Under the pieces are notes generated by a model. The model did not search any database. It saw only the letters and a list, made by a program, of their open reading frames with translations, and had not been told where the DNA came from. Positions 38,179-49,333 of a DNA stretch of 64,000 bases are shown piece after piece. The translations under genes were made by a program, and so were the position numbers. Position 1 is the stretch's first letter, and every line of letters starts with the position of its first letter. Source of the stretch: Camelimonas fluminis (lineage in GTDB: Bacteria > Pseudomonadota > Alphaproteobacteria > Rhizobiales > Beijerinckiaceae); assembly GCF_014656355.1 (NCBI RefSeq), contig NZ_BNCG01000010.1:62001-126000 (forward strand). The letters run 5' to 3'.

Positions 38179-39330
38179 ATGCGCACGATGACCAGGCATG
38201 ACAACCGCGCGTCGCAGGCGCCGCATTCAGAACCATTCCGGCGCAGAACAATCGCCATGCTCCGGAACAGCGCCCTTGTGCTGGCCGCGACCATGATGCT
38301 GGCCCACGCCCAGTCGGCGGCAGCCCAGCAGCCCGCTCCTCCGGCCTCGCCGGCTACGCCTCCTCCGGCGCCGCCGGCGTCATCCCCGCCGCCTGCGCCG
38401 CCCGCCGGCATTCTTGTGGTCGATGACGGCGTCAGCGGCGCCGAGCCGCTGGCGGGCGTCCAGGAGGCGATGCGCCTGTACGGAGTCAGCGGGCGAAGGG
38501 CCGATCTGGTGGCCTCAGCGGCGTCCAAGGCGACGGAAGCGATGCGCAATCTCGCCCAGGGGCGCCGGACGGTCGTTGTCGTCGGCGCCAATGTCGGCGC
38601 CGCCCTTGAGCAGGTGGCGAAGGAGTTTCCTGATAACCGCTTCACGCTCATCGGCGGGGCGGCCAATGGCGCCAACATTCGCGCGATCACGTTCCGCGAC
38701 AACGAAACCGGCTGGCTGGCCGCCTGGCTGGCTGGCCGTCTCGCGGGCGAAGGGCATGTCGGCTTTGTTGGCGGCCCTGCGGCCAACGAGCGCCGGCCGG
38801 CCCTGTGCGCGACCGCCCAGGGGCTGGTGACCGCGAACCCCAACGCCCTGCTGTTCCCGGATCTGGAGAGCGCCGACGTTGAGCCGAAACTGGAAGCGCG
38901 GCGCGGCGCGGAGCTGGCCCGCGGGCAGATAGATCGCGGCGCCAGCATCATTATCACCCCCGCGGGCGCGGCCGGCGCCGGCGCCATGGAGACGGTGCGC
39001 GATCTGGGCGCCCTTGGCGTCGTGCGCAACAGCAACGCCCTCAGCCTGTTCCCGGGCAATGTGCTGGCCATGCAGGCGCGTCGCTATGACGCCGTTATCC
39101 TGTCGGCGCTGGAGGCCTCTGCCGGAAGCAACTGGACGGCGGGCGCCGTGAGCGTCGGGCTGAAAGAAGGCGGCGTCGCGCTGCGCCTGAACGACGCCGT
39201 CGCGCCTCCGACGCCGCCGGATGTGCGCGCGGCTCTGCAGGACAATGTCGCCGCCATCATCACCGGCGCGCTGGTGGTTCCGGGCATGACCGCCGAGGGA
39301 CGCTGCCCGACGCCGCAACGCACGCAGTAA
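38179..39330 (+). CDS. BMP (PnrA/Med) family substrate-binding protein
   Basis: A 383-residue secreted binding protein. The signal peptide (LVLAATMMLAHAQSAAAQ, about residues 32-48) follows a long basic n-region; a Pro/Ala linker comes next. The BMP-like core shows LVVDDGVSGAEPLAGVQEA at its start, VVVVGANVGAALEQVAKEFP, NIRAITFRDNETGWLAAWLA, and HVGFVGGPAANERRPAL. The C-terminus is shorter and more divergent than in nucleoside-binding BMP proteins. GGGAG precedes ATG 38179; ATG 38257 would give a tighter signal peptide. No ABC partners are adjacent. Confidence 0.75.
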   Translation: MRTMTRHDNRASQAPHSEPFRRRTIAMLRNSALVLAATMMLAHAQSAAAQQPAPPASPATPPPAPPASSPPPAPPAGILVVDDGVSGAEPLAGVQEAMRLYGVSGRRADLVASAASKATEAMRNLAQGRRTVVVVGANVGAALEQVAKEFPDNRFTLIGGAANGANIRAITFRDNETGWLAAWLAGRLAGEGHVGFVGGPAANERRPALCATAQGLVTANPNALLFPDLESADVEPKLEARRGAELARGQIDRGASIIITPAGAAGAGAMETVRDLGALGVVRNSNALSLFPGNVLAMQARRYDAVILSALEASAGSNWTAGAVSVGLKEGGVALRLNDAVAPPTPPDVRAALQDNVAAIITGALVVPGMTAEGRCPTPQRTQ

Positions 39331-39477
39331 GGCGCGGTGAGATAACGCGTCAGGAAGGAAAGCTGCCAGGTTCCGGCCGCCGTTCAACGGTCCGCCCCCT
39401 GCCGGCGACAGATCCGGAGCGCTGGCGCATTGCCGTCGCCCCGCCGGCGCCTGTAACGCGCCTTTCGTCAGGCCGCT

Positions 39478-40410
39478 TCAACTGACGGCGCGCAGGGCCG
39501 TCACCGGGCCGCCGCCGGCGTCGGCGATGCGGGCAATGGCGGCGGCCAGCGGTTCGATGGCAACCTGCATGTGATGCCCGTTGGCGTGAACCAGCGTGCG
39601 CTGGTCCAGCATCATGCCGACATGGCCGCGCCAGAACACGAGATCACCCCGGGTCAGCGCCTCAAGCGCCTCCGCCGGCAGCGCCGCGCCAACTTCCGCC
39701 GCCTGCATGTCGCTGTCACGCGGGCAGGTCTTGCCCACAGTCAGCAGCGAAAGCTGCACGAGGGCCGAGCAGTCCAGCCCCAATGAACTGCGCCCGCCCC
39801 ACAGATAGGGCGCGCCCACCAGCTTTTCCGCCACAGAGGCGTGATCGCCGCCAGCTTGCGCCGTCTGGAGCGCCAGATGCGCGGCGTAGACATAGCCGCC
39901 CTCTTGAGCGTTTCCTTGCGTGTTTCCTTGCGCAAGACGCACGAAACGCGCTGCGGCCGCTCCGGCGACAGCCGACTTCGCCATCGCTTCGGCCCCGGCG
40001 GCTGCGGCGACGCCCGTCACCGACGCGGCCAGCGGCAGCGCGCCAAGGGGCGGCGCCTTGATGTCGGGAACCGGATAGATGAAGGTGCGCGGCGCGACGA
40101 CGCGATGGGTCGGCGCCGCCTCCGCCGCGATCAGGTCGTCGGCCGGCAGGTAGCCGACATAGCCATCGACAAGCAGTTGCCCCCAGGCCCAGCCTTCGTC
40201 GTCCATGTCATAGACATCCACCGCCTCGCCATGCAGCGCTTCGGTGTCCAGCGGCGCATCGCGACGCGGGGCGCGGCGGACGCTGGCCGCATAGGCGCGC
40301 ACCACCATGCGGCGCGGGGCGGCGTATCGCGGCGCGGGGATTTCGCCACGCAGGGATTCTGCGGCCAGATCGGGACGCGCCGGGGTCAGGCGGGGATCAC
40401 GGGCGCTCAT
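39478..40410 (-). CDS. NlpC/P60 family peptidoglycan hydrolase with bacterial SH3 domain
   Basis: A 310-residue protein. The middle part (about 60-115) is SH3-like (YDMDDEGWAWGQLLVDGYVG). The C-terminal NlpC/P60 cysteine peptidase has GAPYLWGGRSSLGLDCSALV with the catalytic Cys, GHVGMML with the first His and HANGHHMQV with the polar third residue. It likely cleaves gamma-D-Glu-meso-DAP links. No signal peptide is visible. GGAG lies 6 nt before ATG 40410. It follows the M17 aminopeptidase by 93 nt, a gene pair seen in Rhizobiales and plausibly one operon for peptide recycling. Confidence 0.9.
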   Translation of the reverse strand: MSARDPRLTPARPDLAAESLRGEIPAPRYAAPRRMVVRAYAASVRRAPRRDAPLDTEALHGEAVDVYDMDDEGWAWGQLLVDGYVGYLPADDLIAAEAAPTHRVVAPRTFIYPVPDIKAPPLGALPLAASVTGVAAAAGAEAMAKSAVAGAAAARFVRLAQGNTQGNAQEGGYVYAAHLALQTAQAGGDHASVAEKLVGAPYLWGGRSSLGLDCSALVQLSLLTVGKTCPRDSDMQAAEVGAALPAEALEALTRGDLVFWRGHVGMMLDQRTLVHANGHHMQVAIEPLAAAIARIADAGGGPVTALRAVS

Positions 40411-40503
40411 CGGCAACTCCACCACTCGGGGCAAAAGGCGGTCTCGGTGAACGAAGCCGCCAGGGCATGTTCGCGGCGCGCCGGGTTGCGCCGGAAACGC
40501 CCC

Positions 40504-41895
40504 CTAACCCTGGCCATACCGGGCGCGCACCAGGGCATAGGTCAGGCGCGCCGCCTGGGCCTCGCCGCCTTCCGGGCGTCCCGGCCGCGCCGACGGCGTC
40601 CAGCCATAGATGTCGAAGTGCGCCCAGGCGCCAGCCTGCGAAACGAAGCGGCCAAGGAACAGCGCCGCCGTGATCGATCCGGCGAATGGTCCGCTGGACA
40701 CGTGATTGACGTCGGCGATCTTCGAATCCAGCAGCCGCTCGTAAGCCCCCCACAACGGCAGGCGCCACACCGGATCGTTCACCGCGTCGCCAGTCTGGGC
40801 GATGTCGGCGGCCAGGGTCTCGTCGCGGGTGTAGAACGGCGGCAGATCAGGCCCGGTGGCGACGCGGGCGGCGCCGGTGAGCGTGGCGTAATCGAACAGC
40901 AGCTCGGGGGCGTCATCATCGGCCAGCGTCAAGGCGTCAGCGAGAATCAGCCGGCCCTCGGCGTCGGTGTTGCCAATCTCCACGGTGAGGCCCTTACGGC
41001 TCGGCAGCACGTCGCCGGGGCGGAAAGCATTGGCGGAAATGGAATTTTCGACGGCGGGGATGATGACCCGCAGCCGCACTGGCAAATTGGCCGCCATGAT
41101 CATCTGCGCCGCCGCCAGCGCCGCCGCCGCGCCGCCCATGTCCTTCTTCATCAGCAGCATGGCCGACGACGGCTTGATGTCGAGGCCGCCAGTGTCGAAG
41201 CTGACGCCCTTGCCCACCAGCGTCACCTTCGGCGCGCCGGCTTCGCCCCAGACCATGTCGATGATGCGCGGCGCCGTTTCCGAGGCGCGGCCAACCGCAT
41301 GGATCAACGGATAATTCTGGATCAGCAGCTCGTTGCCGGTGACGACGGAAACCTGGGCGCCGAAACGCGCCGCGAGGTTGAGCACGGCCCGCTCCATGTC
41401 GGCGGGCGTCAAATCGTTGGCCGGCGTGTTGATGAGGTCGCGCGCCAGGAAAACGCCATCGACGATGCGGCCGATCTCAGCGGCGTCGACGCCGTCCGGT
41501 ATCACCAGCGCCACGTCCCTGGTCCTGGCAGCGGTTTTGTAGCGGTTGAAGGCGTAGCCGGCGAGCGCCATGGCCAGAACGGCCAGCTGCGGATCGCGCG
41601 GCGCGTTGGCGAAACGCCACGTCCCCCCCGGCAGCAACGCATACAGCGAGCCGGCAAGGAAGGGATCGATATGGCGGGCGCCTTCATCTTCCACGCCAAA
41701 GACAGCGGCGCAGATCGCCCCGTCCGGCCCGGGCAGCAGCAACCCCTTGCCGGCGGCGCCGGTAAAGTCCTGCGCCGCAGCGAACGCCCTGGCGCTGGCG
41801 GGCAGACCAGCAGCGATGTCCGTCCAGGTGGAAGCGGTGACGAACCAGACAGGAAGCGCCGCAGCTTCGGGCGCAAGCAACAGTTGAAGTGGCAC
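40504..41895 (-). CDS. Leucyl aminopeptidase family protein (M17)
   Basis: A 463-residue dinuclear zinc/manganese aminopeptidase. The metal site is visible: VGKGVSFDTGGLDIKPS, MKKDMGGAAAAL and NTDAEGRLILADAL, with the catalytic Lys and Arg. Start GTG 41895 has CAGGGA upstream and gives VPLQLLLAPEA; upstream in-frame ATGs would add a Cys/Arg-rich stretch not seen in the family. It is shorter than PepA in the N-domain, like many alphaproteobacterial members. Followed by the NlpC/P60 gene. Confidence 0.92.
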   Translation of the reverse strand: MPLQLLLAPEAAALPVWFVTASTWTDIAAGLPASARAFAAAQDFTGAAGKGLLLPGPDGAICAAVFGVEDEGARHIDPFLAGSLYALLPGGTWRFANAPRDPQLAVLAMALAGYAFNRYKTAARTRDVALVIPDGVDAAEIGRIVDGVFLARDLINTPANDLTPADMERAVLNLAARFGAQVSVVTGNELLIQNYPLIHAVGRASETAPRIIDMVWGEAGAPKVTLVGKGVSFDTGGLDIKPSSAMLLMKKDMGGAAAALAAAQMIMAANLPVRLRVIIPAVENSISANAFRPGDVLPSRKGLTVEIGNTDAEGRLILADALTLADDDAPELLFDYATLTGAARVATGPDLPPFYTRDETLAADIAQTGDAVNDPVWRLPLWGAYERLLDSKIADVNHVSSGPFAGSITAALFLGRFVSQAGAWAHFDIYGWTPSARPGRPEGGEAQAARLTYALVRARYGQG

Positions 41896-42115
41896 GCAAA
41901 CGATCCCTGGCTGCCGTGGCCCGAAACCATTCCAGCAAGAGCAGCGGAGGCTTTTGCGAACGGGGCGGCGCCACATCAAAGGTCTGGAGCGTTTCCGTGA
42001 CCGGGGTCAGGAAGCGCCCTTTCCGATCATCTTATGTCCACGGCGCGCGGCCGCACAATCATTCTGGCTGGCGCTGGCGCTGTGGCCGGCGCCGACGTCC
42101 CGATCCGGCGCCAGG

Positions 42116-42295
42116 TTAGCGGGCCGCGTAACTTTCGCTGACGCCCTGAACGGCCACGGGCAGGCTGTTGCGGATGGTGCCAACGGCGGTGACGATCGCC
42201 ACGGCGATAAGGGTGGCGATCAGCAACTGCTCGATGACCGAGGCAGTGAGGCGTGACGGCGGCTGGGAGCTGGAACGGCTACCGCGCAAAATCAT
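42116..42295 (-). CDS. 59-residue Flp-pilin-like small membrane peptide
   Basis: A short gene with ATG 42295, GGGGGAACC about 4-6 nt upstream and stop TAA at 42116. The product is MILRGSRSSSQPPSRLTASV, IEQLLIATLIAVAIVTAVGT, IRNSLPVAVQGVSESYAAR. A basic Ser-rich head is followed by a Glu and an 18-residue hydrophobic helix, then an amphipathic tail, the plan of Flp/Fap type IVb pilins (which have xIEYGLIAALIAVAI). The usual Gly before the cleavage site and the Tyr after Glu are missing, so it may be a degenerate pilin or another single-span peptide. No tad/cpa genes are nearby. Confidence 0.65.
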   Translation of the reverse strand: MILRGSRSSSQPPSRLTASVIEQLLIATLIAVAIVTAVGTIRNSLPVAVQGVSESYAAR

Positions 42296-42544
42296 GTGGT
42301 TCCCCCGAAAACGCTGGCCATTGCCAGTCTGGCGGGAACGCTAGCCACGCCGCATTGCGCGCTGATTAAGGATTGTCCTGAATCAAATCTTACCGGCCGA
42401 CGCCCCGTGAACGCCGGGCAGGTGACGGCGATATTTTGCTTTTCCCATCAATCGGCTGACAGAAATGCAACGCCCGCCGGCCCGTTCACAAAACCGCCCG
42501 ATGCGTTGCAGCGGATGGTAAACGCGGCGTTATCGCAGCAGCCT

Positions 42545-42985
42545 TCAGGTCACGTGCGGCGACAGCGCCTCGATAATGCGGCACTCGGCGATGGCGCCGG
42601 TATGGGCGTGCGAAAGCAAGGCGTCCAGTTCGGCGCGCAAGGCGACAAGGTCGGCGATCTTGCGATCGATCTCGTCGCGATGGGCGCGCGCAATGTCGTG
42701 CACGCCGGCGCAGGGCTGGCTGGCCTGACCGGACAACTCCAGCAGCGCCCGCACCTGCTCCAGCGAAAAGCCAAGGCGCCGGGCGCGCATCACGAAGCTG
42801 AGCCGGCGCAGGTGCGCGTCACTGTAGACGCGGTAGTTGGCGGCGCTGCGCGCGGGCGGCGGCATCACGCCGATGCGCTCATAATAGCGCACCGTCTCCA
42901 CATTGCTGCCGACGCGCTTCGCCAGTTCGCCGATCGACCACGCGCCGCTGTCTGAACAGGTCATTGTCCGAATCCCCGTCGTCAT
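42545..42985 (-). CDS. MerR family metal-responsive regulator
   Basis: A 146-residue MerR protein. The HTH is WSIGELAKRVGSNVETVRYY, ERIGVMPPPAR and YRVYSDAHLRRLSFVMRARR; the dimer helix follows. Metal-loop residues are Cys in SQPCAGVHDI and Cys in AECRII; the middle Cys of MerR/ZntR/PbrR is replaced (LSHAHTG), so coordination may use His. It is divergent from zntA with a 19-bp-spacer promoter between, so it very probably controls zntA in response to Zn, Cd or Pb. Start ATG 42985; ATG 42964 is possible. Confidence 0.92.
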   Translation of the reverse strand: MTTGIRTMTCSDSGAWSIGELAKRVGSNVETVRYYERIGVMPPPARSAANYRVYSDAHLRRLSFVMRARRLGFSLEQVRALLELSGQASQPCAGVHDIARAHRDEIDRKIADLVALRAELDALLSHAHTGAIAECRIIEALSPHVT

Positions 42986-42994
42986 CCAGGCCTC

Positions 42995-43025
42995 TTGACC
43001 CTGTAGTGACTACAGACCCTATTTG
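42995..43025 (+). promoter_or_regulatory. MerR-type promoter/operator of zntA
   Basis: TTGACC (-35), a 19-nt spacer, and TATTTG (-10). The spacer holds the perfect dyad CTGTAG-TGA-CTACAG (43001-43015). The over-long spacer with a centred palindrome is the hallmark of MerR-family DNA-distortion promoters. Confidence 0.88.
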
Positions 43026-43060
43026 ATGTCGGCAGTGGAAAATTACCATCTGGTGACGTC

Positions 43061-45343
43061 ATGAATGCGCCCGCCGCCACACAGCGCTATCGCGTTGAAG
43101 GTATGGACTGCGCCGCCTGCGCGCTGAAAATCGAGACAGCTGTGCAGCGACTGCCGGGCGTCACCGACGTCGCCGTGAACGTGGCCCTGCAACGCCTGAC
43201 CATCCAGGGTGAGGCGCAACCAGGCGCCGCCGATGTGGCGGCCCTGCTGAAACGGCTGGGATACGCGGCGCGGCCAGAGCCAGGCGGAGCCACGGCGGGC
43301 GCCGCGGGACGCGCCCACGCGCCATGCTGTGACGGCGGCGATCACGACCATGCGCATGATCACGCCCACGCCCATTCCCCTGGCGATCACGGTCGCCATG
43401 ATGATGGTGACGATCATTTCGGCCACAGCCATGCGCCAGAGGCGGCGCCGTCATGGTTCGCAGGACGCATGCCGGCGTGGATGCCTGCGGGAAGCTGGCC
43501 GACCCTTCTCGCCATGCTGATCGTCGCAACAGCCTTCGTGGTCGCCTGGATTGTTCCCGAATGGTCGCGCGCCATCTGGAGCGTCGCAACCCTCATCGCG
43601 GTGGCGCCGATCGCCCGGCGGGCCTGGACGGCGGCCATAACCGGTTCGCCGTTCACCATTGAAACCCTGCTGGTGGTGGCCGCGGTTGGCGCCCTGGTGA
43701 TCGGCGAGTCGGTGGAAGCCGCAGCCGTCGTCGTCCTGTTCAATATCGGCGAGATGCTGGAGGGCGTCGCCGCCGGGCGGGCGCGGGCCGGCGTCACGGC
43801 GCTGCTCGACGTTGTGCCGCGCACGGCGTTGCGCGACCGGAACGGGACCCTGGAAACGGTGGGCGTCGACGCGCTGGCCGTTGGCGACGCGGTGGTGGTG
43901 CGCCCCGGCGACAGAGCCCCATCCGATGGCGAAATCCTCAGCGGCGTTTCCGACATGAACGAGGCGCCGGTCACCGGCGAGTCGACGCCCGTGACCCGCC
44001 GCGCCGGCGACAAAATCTACGCTGGCGCCATCAATCTCACAGGCGAATTGCGCGTGCGCATTACCAGCGCCGCCGCCGACAACACCATCGCCCGCATTAT
44101 CGCCATGGTGGAGGAGGCGCAGGAGAAGAAGGCGCCGATCGAGCGCTTCATCAACCGCTTCAGCCGCTGGTACACCCCGGCCGCCATGGCATTCGCCGCG
44201 CTGGTCGCCGTGCTGCCGCCGCTGCTCGCGGGTCAGCCGTGGGATGTCTGGATCTATCGCGGCCTGGCGGTTCTGCTGATCGCCTGCCCGTGCGCGCTGG
44301 TGATCTCGACTCCCGCCGCCATCGCCGCCGCCATCGCCAATGGCGCCCGGCGCGGCCTGTTGGCCAAGGGCGGAGCGACGCTGGAGACGCTGGCCCATGT
44401 CAGGACCATCGCCTTCGACAAGACCGGAACGCTGACGCGCGGCGAGCCCCGGGTGACCGACGTGACGCCGCTGGGCGGCGGCGACGCGGCGCAGATCGAT
44501 GCCGCTCTTGCAAAGGCAGCCGCTGTGGAAATGGGTTCAAGCCATCCGCTCGGGCTCGCCATCATCGCCGAAGCGGAAGCGCGCGGGCTCGCCATTCCGC
44601 GCACGCTTGACGGCAGCGCGGCGACGGCCGGAAAGGGCGTCTCCGGCCAGCTCGACAGCGGTCTGGTGAGCGTGGGTTCGCCCCGTCAGGCGCGCGAGGC
44701 GGGCGCCCTGCCCGCCAGCGCGGACGCGCTTGTGACGCAGCTGGAGACCGACGGCAAGACCGTGGTGGTGGTCAGCGAGGATGGCGTGGCCCTGGCGGTG
44801 ATCGCCCTGCGCGACGAGCCGCGTGATGACGCCGCCGCCGGCGTCGCGGAGCTGAAGGCGCTTGGCGTGACGCCGGTGATGCTGACCGGCGATAACACCC
44901 GCACCGCCGACGCCATTGGCGCAAAGCTGGGCCTCGCGGTTCAGGCGGAGCTGCTGCCGGGCGACAAGCTGGCGGCCATCGAGCGCCTGCAACGGTCCGG
45001 CCCGGTGGCGATGGTCGGCGACGGCATCAATGACGCCCCGGCGCTGGCGGCCGCCTCGGTCGGCGTCGCCATGGGCGGCGGCACGGACGTGGCGCTGGAA
45101 ACCGCCGACGCGGCGCTGTTGCGCAATCGCATTGGCGACGTCGCCAGCCTGATCCGCCTTGCCCGCGCCGGCATGGGCAACATCCGCCAGAATCTGGTGA
45201 TCGCCCTGGGGCTGAAAGCCGTGTTCCTGGTCACCACCCTGTTCGGCGAGACGCCGCTGTGGATGGCCATCCTCGCCGACACCGGCGCGACCGTGCTGGT
45301 CACGGCCAATGCGTTGCGCCTGCTGCGGTTGCGGGAGGCGTGA
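43061..45343 (+). CDS. zntA: Heavy-metal translocating P1B-type ATPase (Zn/Cd/Pb)
   Basis: A 760-residue export ATPase. The N-terminal HMA domain has MDCAAC (C17, C20). A His-rich stretch (about 85-130, HDHAHDHAHAH type) follows as a second metal-binding region. Six or more helices carry the CPC ion site (IACPCALV, about 409). DKTGTLTRG holds the phosphorylated Asp (about 453). MLTGDN and GDGINDAPAL complete the P/N domains. A conserved acidic residue near the C-terminal helix fits the zinc subgroup. Regulated by the divergent MerR protein. It ends 25 nt from convergent yejF. Confidence 0.95.
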   Translation: MNAPAATQRYRVEGMDCAACALKIETAVQRLPGVTDVAVNVALQRLTIQGEAQPGAADVAALLKRLGYAARPEPGGATAGAAGRAHAPCCDGGDHDHAHDHAHAHSPGDHGRHDDGDDHFGHSHAPEAAPSWFAGRMPAWMPAGSWPTLLAMLIVATAFVVAWIVPEWSRAIWSVATLIAVAPIARRAWTAAITGSPFTIETLLVVAAVGALVIGESVEAAAVVVLFNIGEMLEGVAAGRARAGVTALLDVVPRTALRDRNGTLETVGVDALAVGDAVVVRPGDRAPSDGEILSGVSDMNEAPVTGESTPVTRRAGDKIYAGAINLTGELRVRITSAAADNTIARIIAMVEEAQEKKAPIERFINRFSRWYTPAAMAFAALVAVLPPLLAGQPWDVWIYRGLAVLLIACPCALVISTPAAIAAAIANGARRGLLAKGGATLETLAHVRTIAFDKTGTLTRGEPRVTDVTPLGGGDAAQIDAALAKAAAVEMGSSHPLGLAIIAEAEARGLAIPRTLDGSAATAGKGVSGQLDSGLVSVGSPRQAREAGALPASADALVTQLETDGKTVVVVSEDGVALAVIALRDEPRDDAAAGVAELKALGVTPVMLTGDNTRTADAIGAKLGLAVQAELLPGDKLAAIERLQRSGPVAMVGDGINDAPALAAASVGVAMGGGTDVALETADAALLRNRIGDVASLIRLARAGMGNIRQNLVIALGLKAVFLVTTLFGETPLWMAILADTGATVLVTANALRLLRLREA

Positions 45344-45368
45344 GCGCGCGCGTGTGCGCGCCCCTCGC

Positions 45369-47017
<1,649 letters not shown>

Positions 47018-47021
<4 letters not shown>

Positions 47022-48202
47022 GCCGGAGCCTTTCGCGGATCAAAGGCGTCGCGCACCGCCTCGCCGACGAAGATCAGCAGCGACAGCATCAGGGCGATGA
47101 CGAAGAAACCGGAGAGGCCAAGCCACGGCGCCTCGGGATTGCCCTTGCCCTGGGCCAGCATCTCGCCCAGCGACGGCGAGCCGGGCGGCAGGCCAAAGCC
47201 CAGAAAGTCCAGCGAGGTCAGCGTGGTGATGGCCCCGTTGAGGATGAACGGCAGGAAGGTCAGCGTCGCCACCATGGCGTTGGGCAGCATGTGGCGGAAC
47301 ATGATGCGGCCGTTGCCGAGGCCGAGCGCCCGGGCGGCGCGGACATATTCCAGATTGCGGGCGCGCAGGAACTCCGCCCGCACCACGCCCACCAGCGCCA
47401 CCCAGGAGAACAGCAGCAGGATGCCGAGCAGCACGAAGAAGCTGGGGGTAATCACCGCTGAAAGGATGATGAGCAGATACAGCGAGGGAATGGCCGTCCA
47501 GATCTCGATGAAGCGCTGGAAAATCAGATCGGTCCAGCCGCCGAAAAAGCCCTGCGCGGCGCCGGCGGCGACGCCAATGACCGATGACAGCGCCGCCAGC
47601 GACAGGCCGAACAGCACCGAGATGCGGAAGCCGTAAATCAGTCGCGCCAGCACGTCGCGGCCCTGATCGTCCGTGCCCAGCCAGTTCCATTCAAGGCTGC
47701 GACACGAGGTTCCCCCCACCTTTTCCGCCGCCGCCTTGCACTGCGCCTCGCTCAGCAACCAGGTGGGCGGCGATGGCGCGGGCGTCGGCAGATTGAGGTT
47801 CTGGGTGTTGTAGGAAAAGCGGATCGGCGGCCAGATCATCCAGCCATGGGCCCTGATTTCATCGGCGATGGTCGGGTCGCGATAGTCGGTGACCGCAAGG
47901 AAGCCGCCGAACTTCTCCTCCGGATAGTGCACGAAGGCGGGAAACAGCAGTTCGCCCTTGTAGGAGGCGACAATCGGCCGGTCGTTGGCGATCAGTTCGG
48001 CGCACAGGGTCAGCACGAACAGGACAAGGAAAATCCACAGCGACCACCAGCCGCGCCGGTTGGCGCGGAAGTTGCGCAGGCGCCGGCGGTTGAGCGGCGA
48101 CAGGCTGACGAAGCGGCCGCGCGGCAGCGACGGCGCGACGATGACGGGCGCTGTGACCGGCGACGCGGCGGTGGCGGGGGCGACGGATTCGGCGCTGGCC
48201 AT
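47018..48202 (-). CDS. yejE: Oligopeptide/microcin C ABC transporter permease YejE
   Basis: A 394-residue DppC-type permease with the long periplasmic loop typical of YejE (KFGGFLAVTDYRDPTIADEI, WPPIRFSYNTQNLN, WNWLGTDDQGRDVLARLIYG). The coupling loop is YVRAARALGLGNGRIMFRHM, and the C-terminus ends GEAVRDAFDPRK. An Ala/Pro/Val-rich 35-residue head precedes the first helix. GGGAGG precedes the ATG; it lies 2 nt after yejB. Confidence 0.94.
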
Positions 48203-48204
48203 GC

Positions 48205-49293
48205 TCAGGCCTCCCGCGCGGCGAAATCGATGCGCGGATCGATCCAGGCGTAGGTCAGGTCGGAAATCAGGTTCACCACCAGGCCGAGCAGCGAGAAGAT
48301 GTAGAGCGAGGCGAACACCGTCGGATAATCGCGGTTGATGATCGATTCGAACGACAGCAGGCCGAGACCGTCGAGCGAGAAGATGGTCTCGATGAGCAGC
48401 GAGCCGGCGAAGAAGGCGCCGATGAACGCGCCCGGCAGGCCGGCGATGACGATCAGCATGGCGTTGCGGAACACGTGGCCGTAAAGCACCCGGCGCTCGG
48501 TCAGCCCCTTCATCCGCGCGGTGAGCACATATTGCTTGCGGATTTCATCAAGGAAGGAGTTGCGGGTCAGCAGCGTCGAGGTCGCGAACGCGCCGAGCGC
48601 CATGGAGGTGATCGGCAGCACGAGGTGCCAAAAATAGTCGGCGACCTTGCCGGCCAGGCTGAGCTGCGCCCAGTTGTCGGAGGTGAGGCCGCGCAACGGA
48701 AAAATCTGGAAGAACGAACCGCCGGCGAACAGCACGATCAGCAGGATGGCGAACAGGAAGCCGGGAATGGCGTAGCCAACGATAACCACTACCGAGGTCC
48801 AGGTGTCAAAACGCGTGCCGTCGCGCACCGCCTTGGCGACGCCGAGCGGAATCGATACGGCGTAGGACAGCAGCAGCATCCACAGGCCGAGCGAGATCGA
48901 CACCGGCAGCTTCTCGCGGATCAGATCAACCACCGGCGTGTCGCGAAAATAGCTCTTGCCAAAATCGAAGCGGGCGTAGTCCCGGATCATCTTGAAAAAG
49001 CGCTCGTGCGCCGGCTTGTCGAAGCCGAACTGCGCTTCCAGTTGTTTGATGAACTCCGGATCAAGCCCCTGGGCGCCGCGATAGCTGCTGTCCGCCGACG
49101 CCGACGACGCAAAATCGCCGCCTCCGCCCCCGGAAATGCGCGAAGTGGCGCCGGCGTCGGTGCCCTGCAACTGCGCGATCACCCGCTCCACCGGCCCGCC
49201 CGGCGCGAACTGCACCAGCACGAATGAAATCAGCATGATGCCCAAAATCGTCGGGATCATCAGCAACAGGCGGCGCAGGATATAGCCAATCAT
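48205..49293 (-). CDS. yejB: Oligopeptide/microcin C ABC transporter permease YejB
   Basis: A 362-residue DppB-type permease: YILRRLLLMIPTILGIMLIS and FVLVQFAPGGPVERVIAQLQ at the start; SISLGLWMLLLSYAVSIPLG; coupling region YVLTARMKGLTERRVLYGHV; terminal Leu-rich helices ending TYAWIDPRIDF. A Gly/Ser-rich insert lies at about 50-65. It follows yejA by 40 nt. Confidence 0.94.
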   Translation of the reverse strand: MIGYILRRLLLMIPTILGIMLISFVLVQFAPGGPVERVIAQLQGTDAGATSRISGGGGGDFASSASADSSYRGAQGLDPEFIKQLEAQFGFDKPAHERFFKMIRDYARFDFGKSYFRDTPVVDLIREKLPVSISLGLWMLLLSYAVSIPLGVAKAVRDGTRFDTWTSVVVIVGYAIPGFLFAILLIVLFAGGSFFQIFPLRGLTSDNWAQLSLAGKVADYFWHLVLPITSMALGAFATSTLLTRNSFLDEIRKQYVLTARMKGLTERRVLYGHVFRNAMLIVIAGLPGAFIGAFFAGSLLIETIFSLDGLGLLSFESIINRDYPTVFASLYIFSLLGLVVNLISDLTYAWIDPRIDFAAREA

Positions 49294-49333
49294 CGCCGCG
49301 CCCCCACGCGTCTGTCAGCAGCCCCGGCCGCCA

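Noticed and set aside
39841-42000. 719-codon open frame on the plus strand
   Set aside because: It is antisense to the NlpC/P60 and M17 genes, both with clear motifs; long antisense frames are expected at this GC content.
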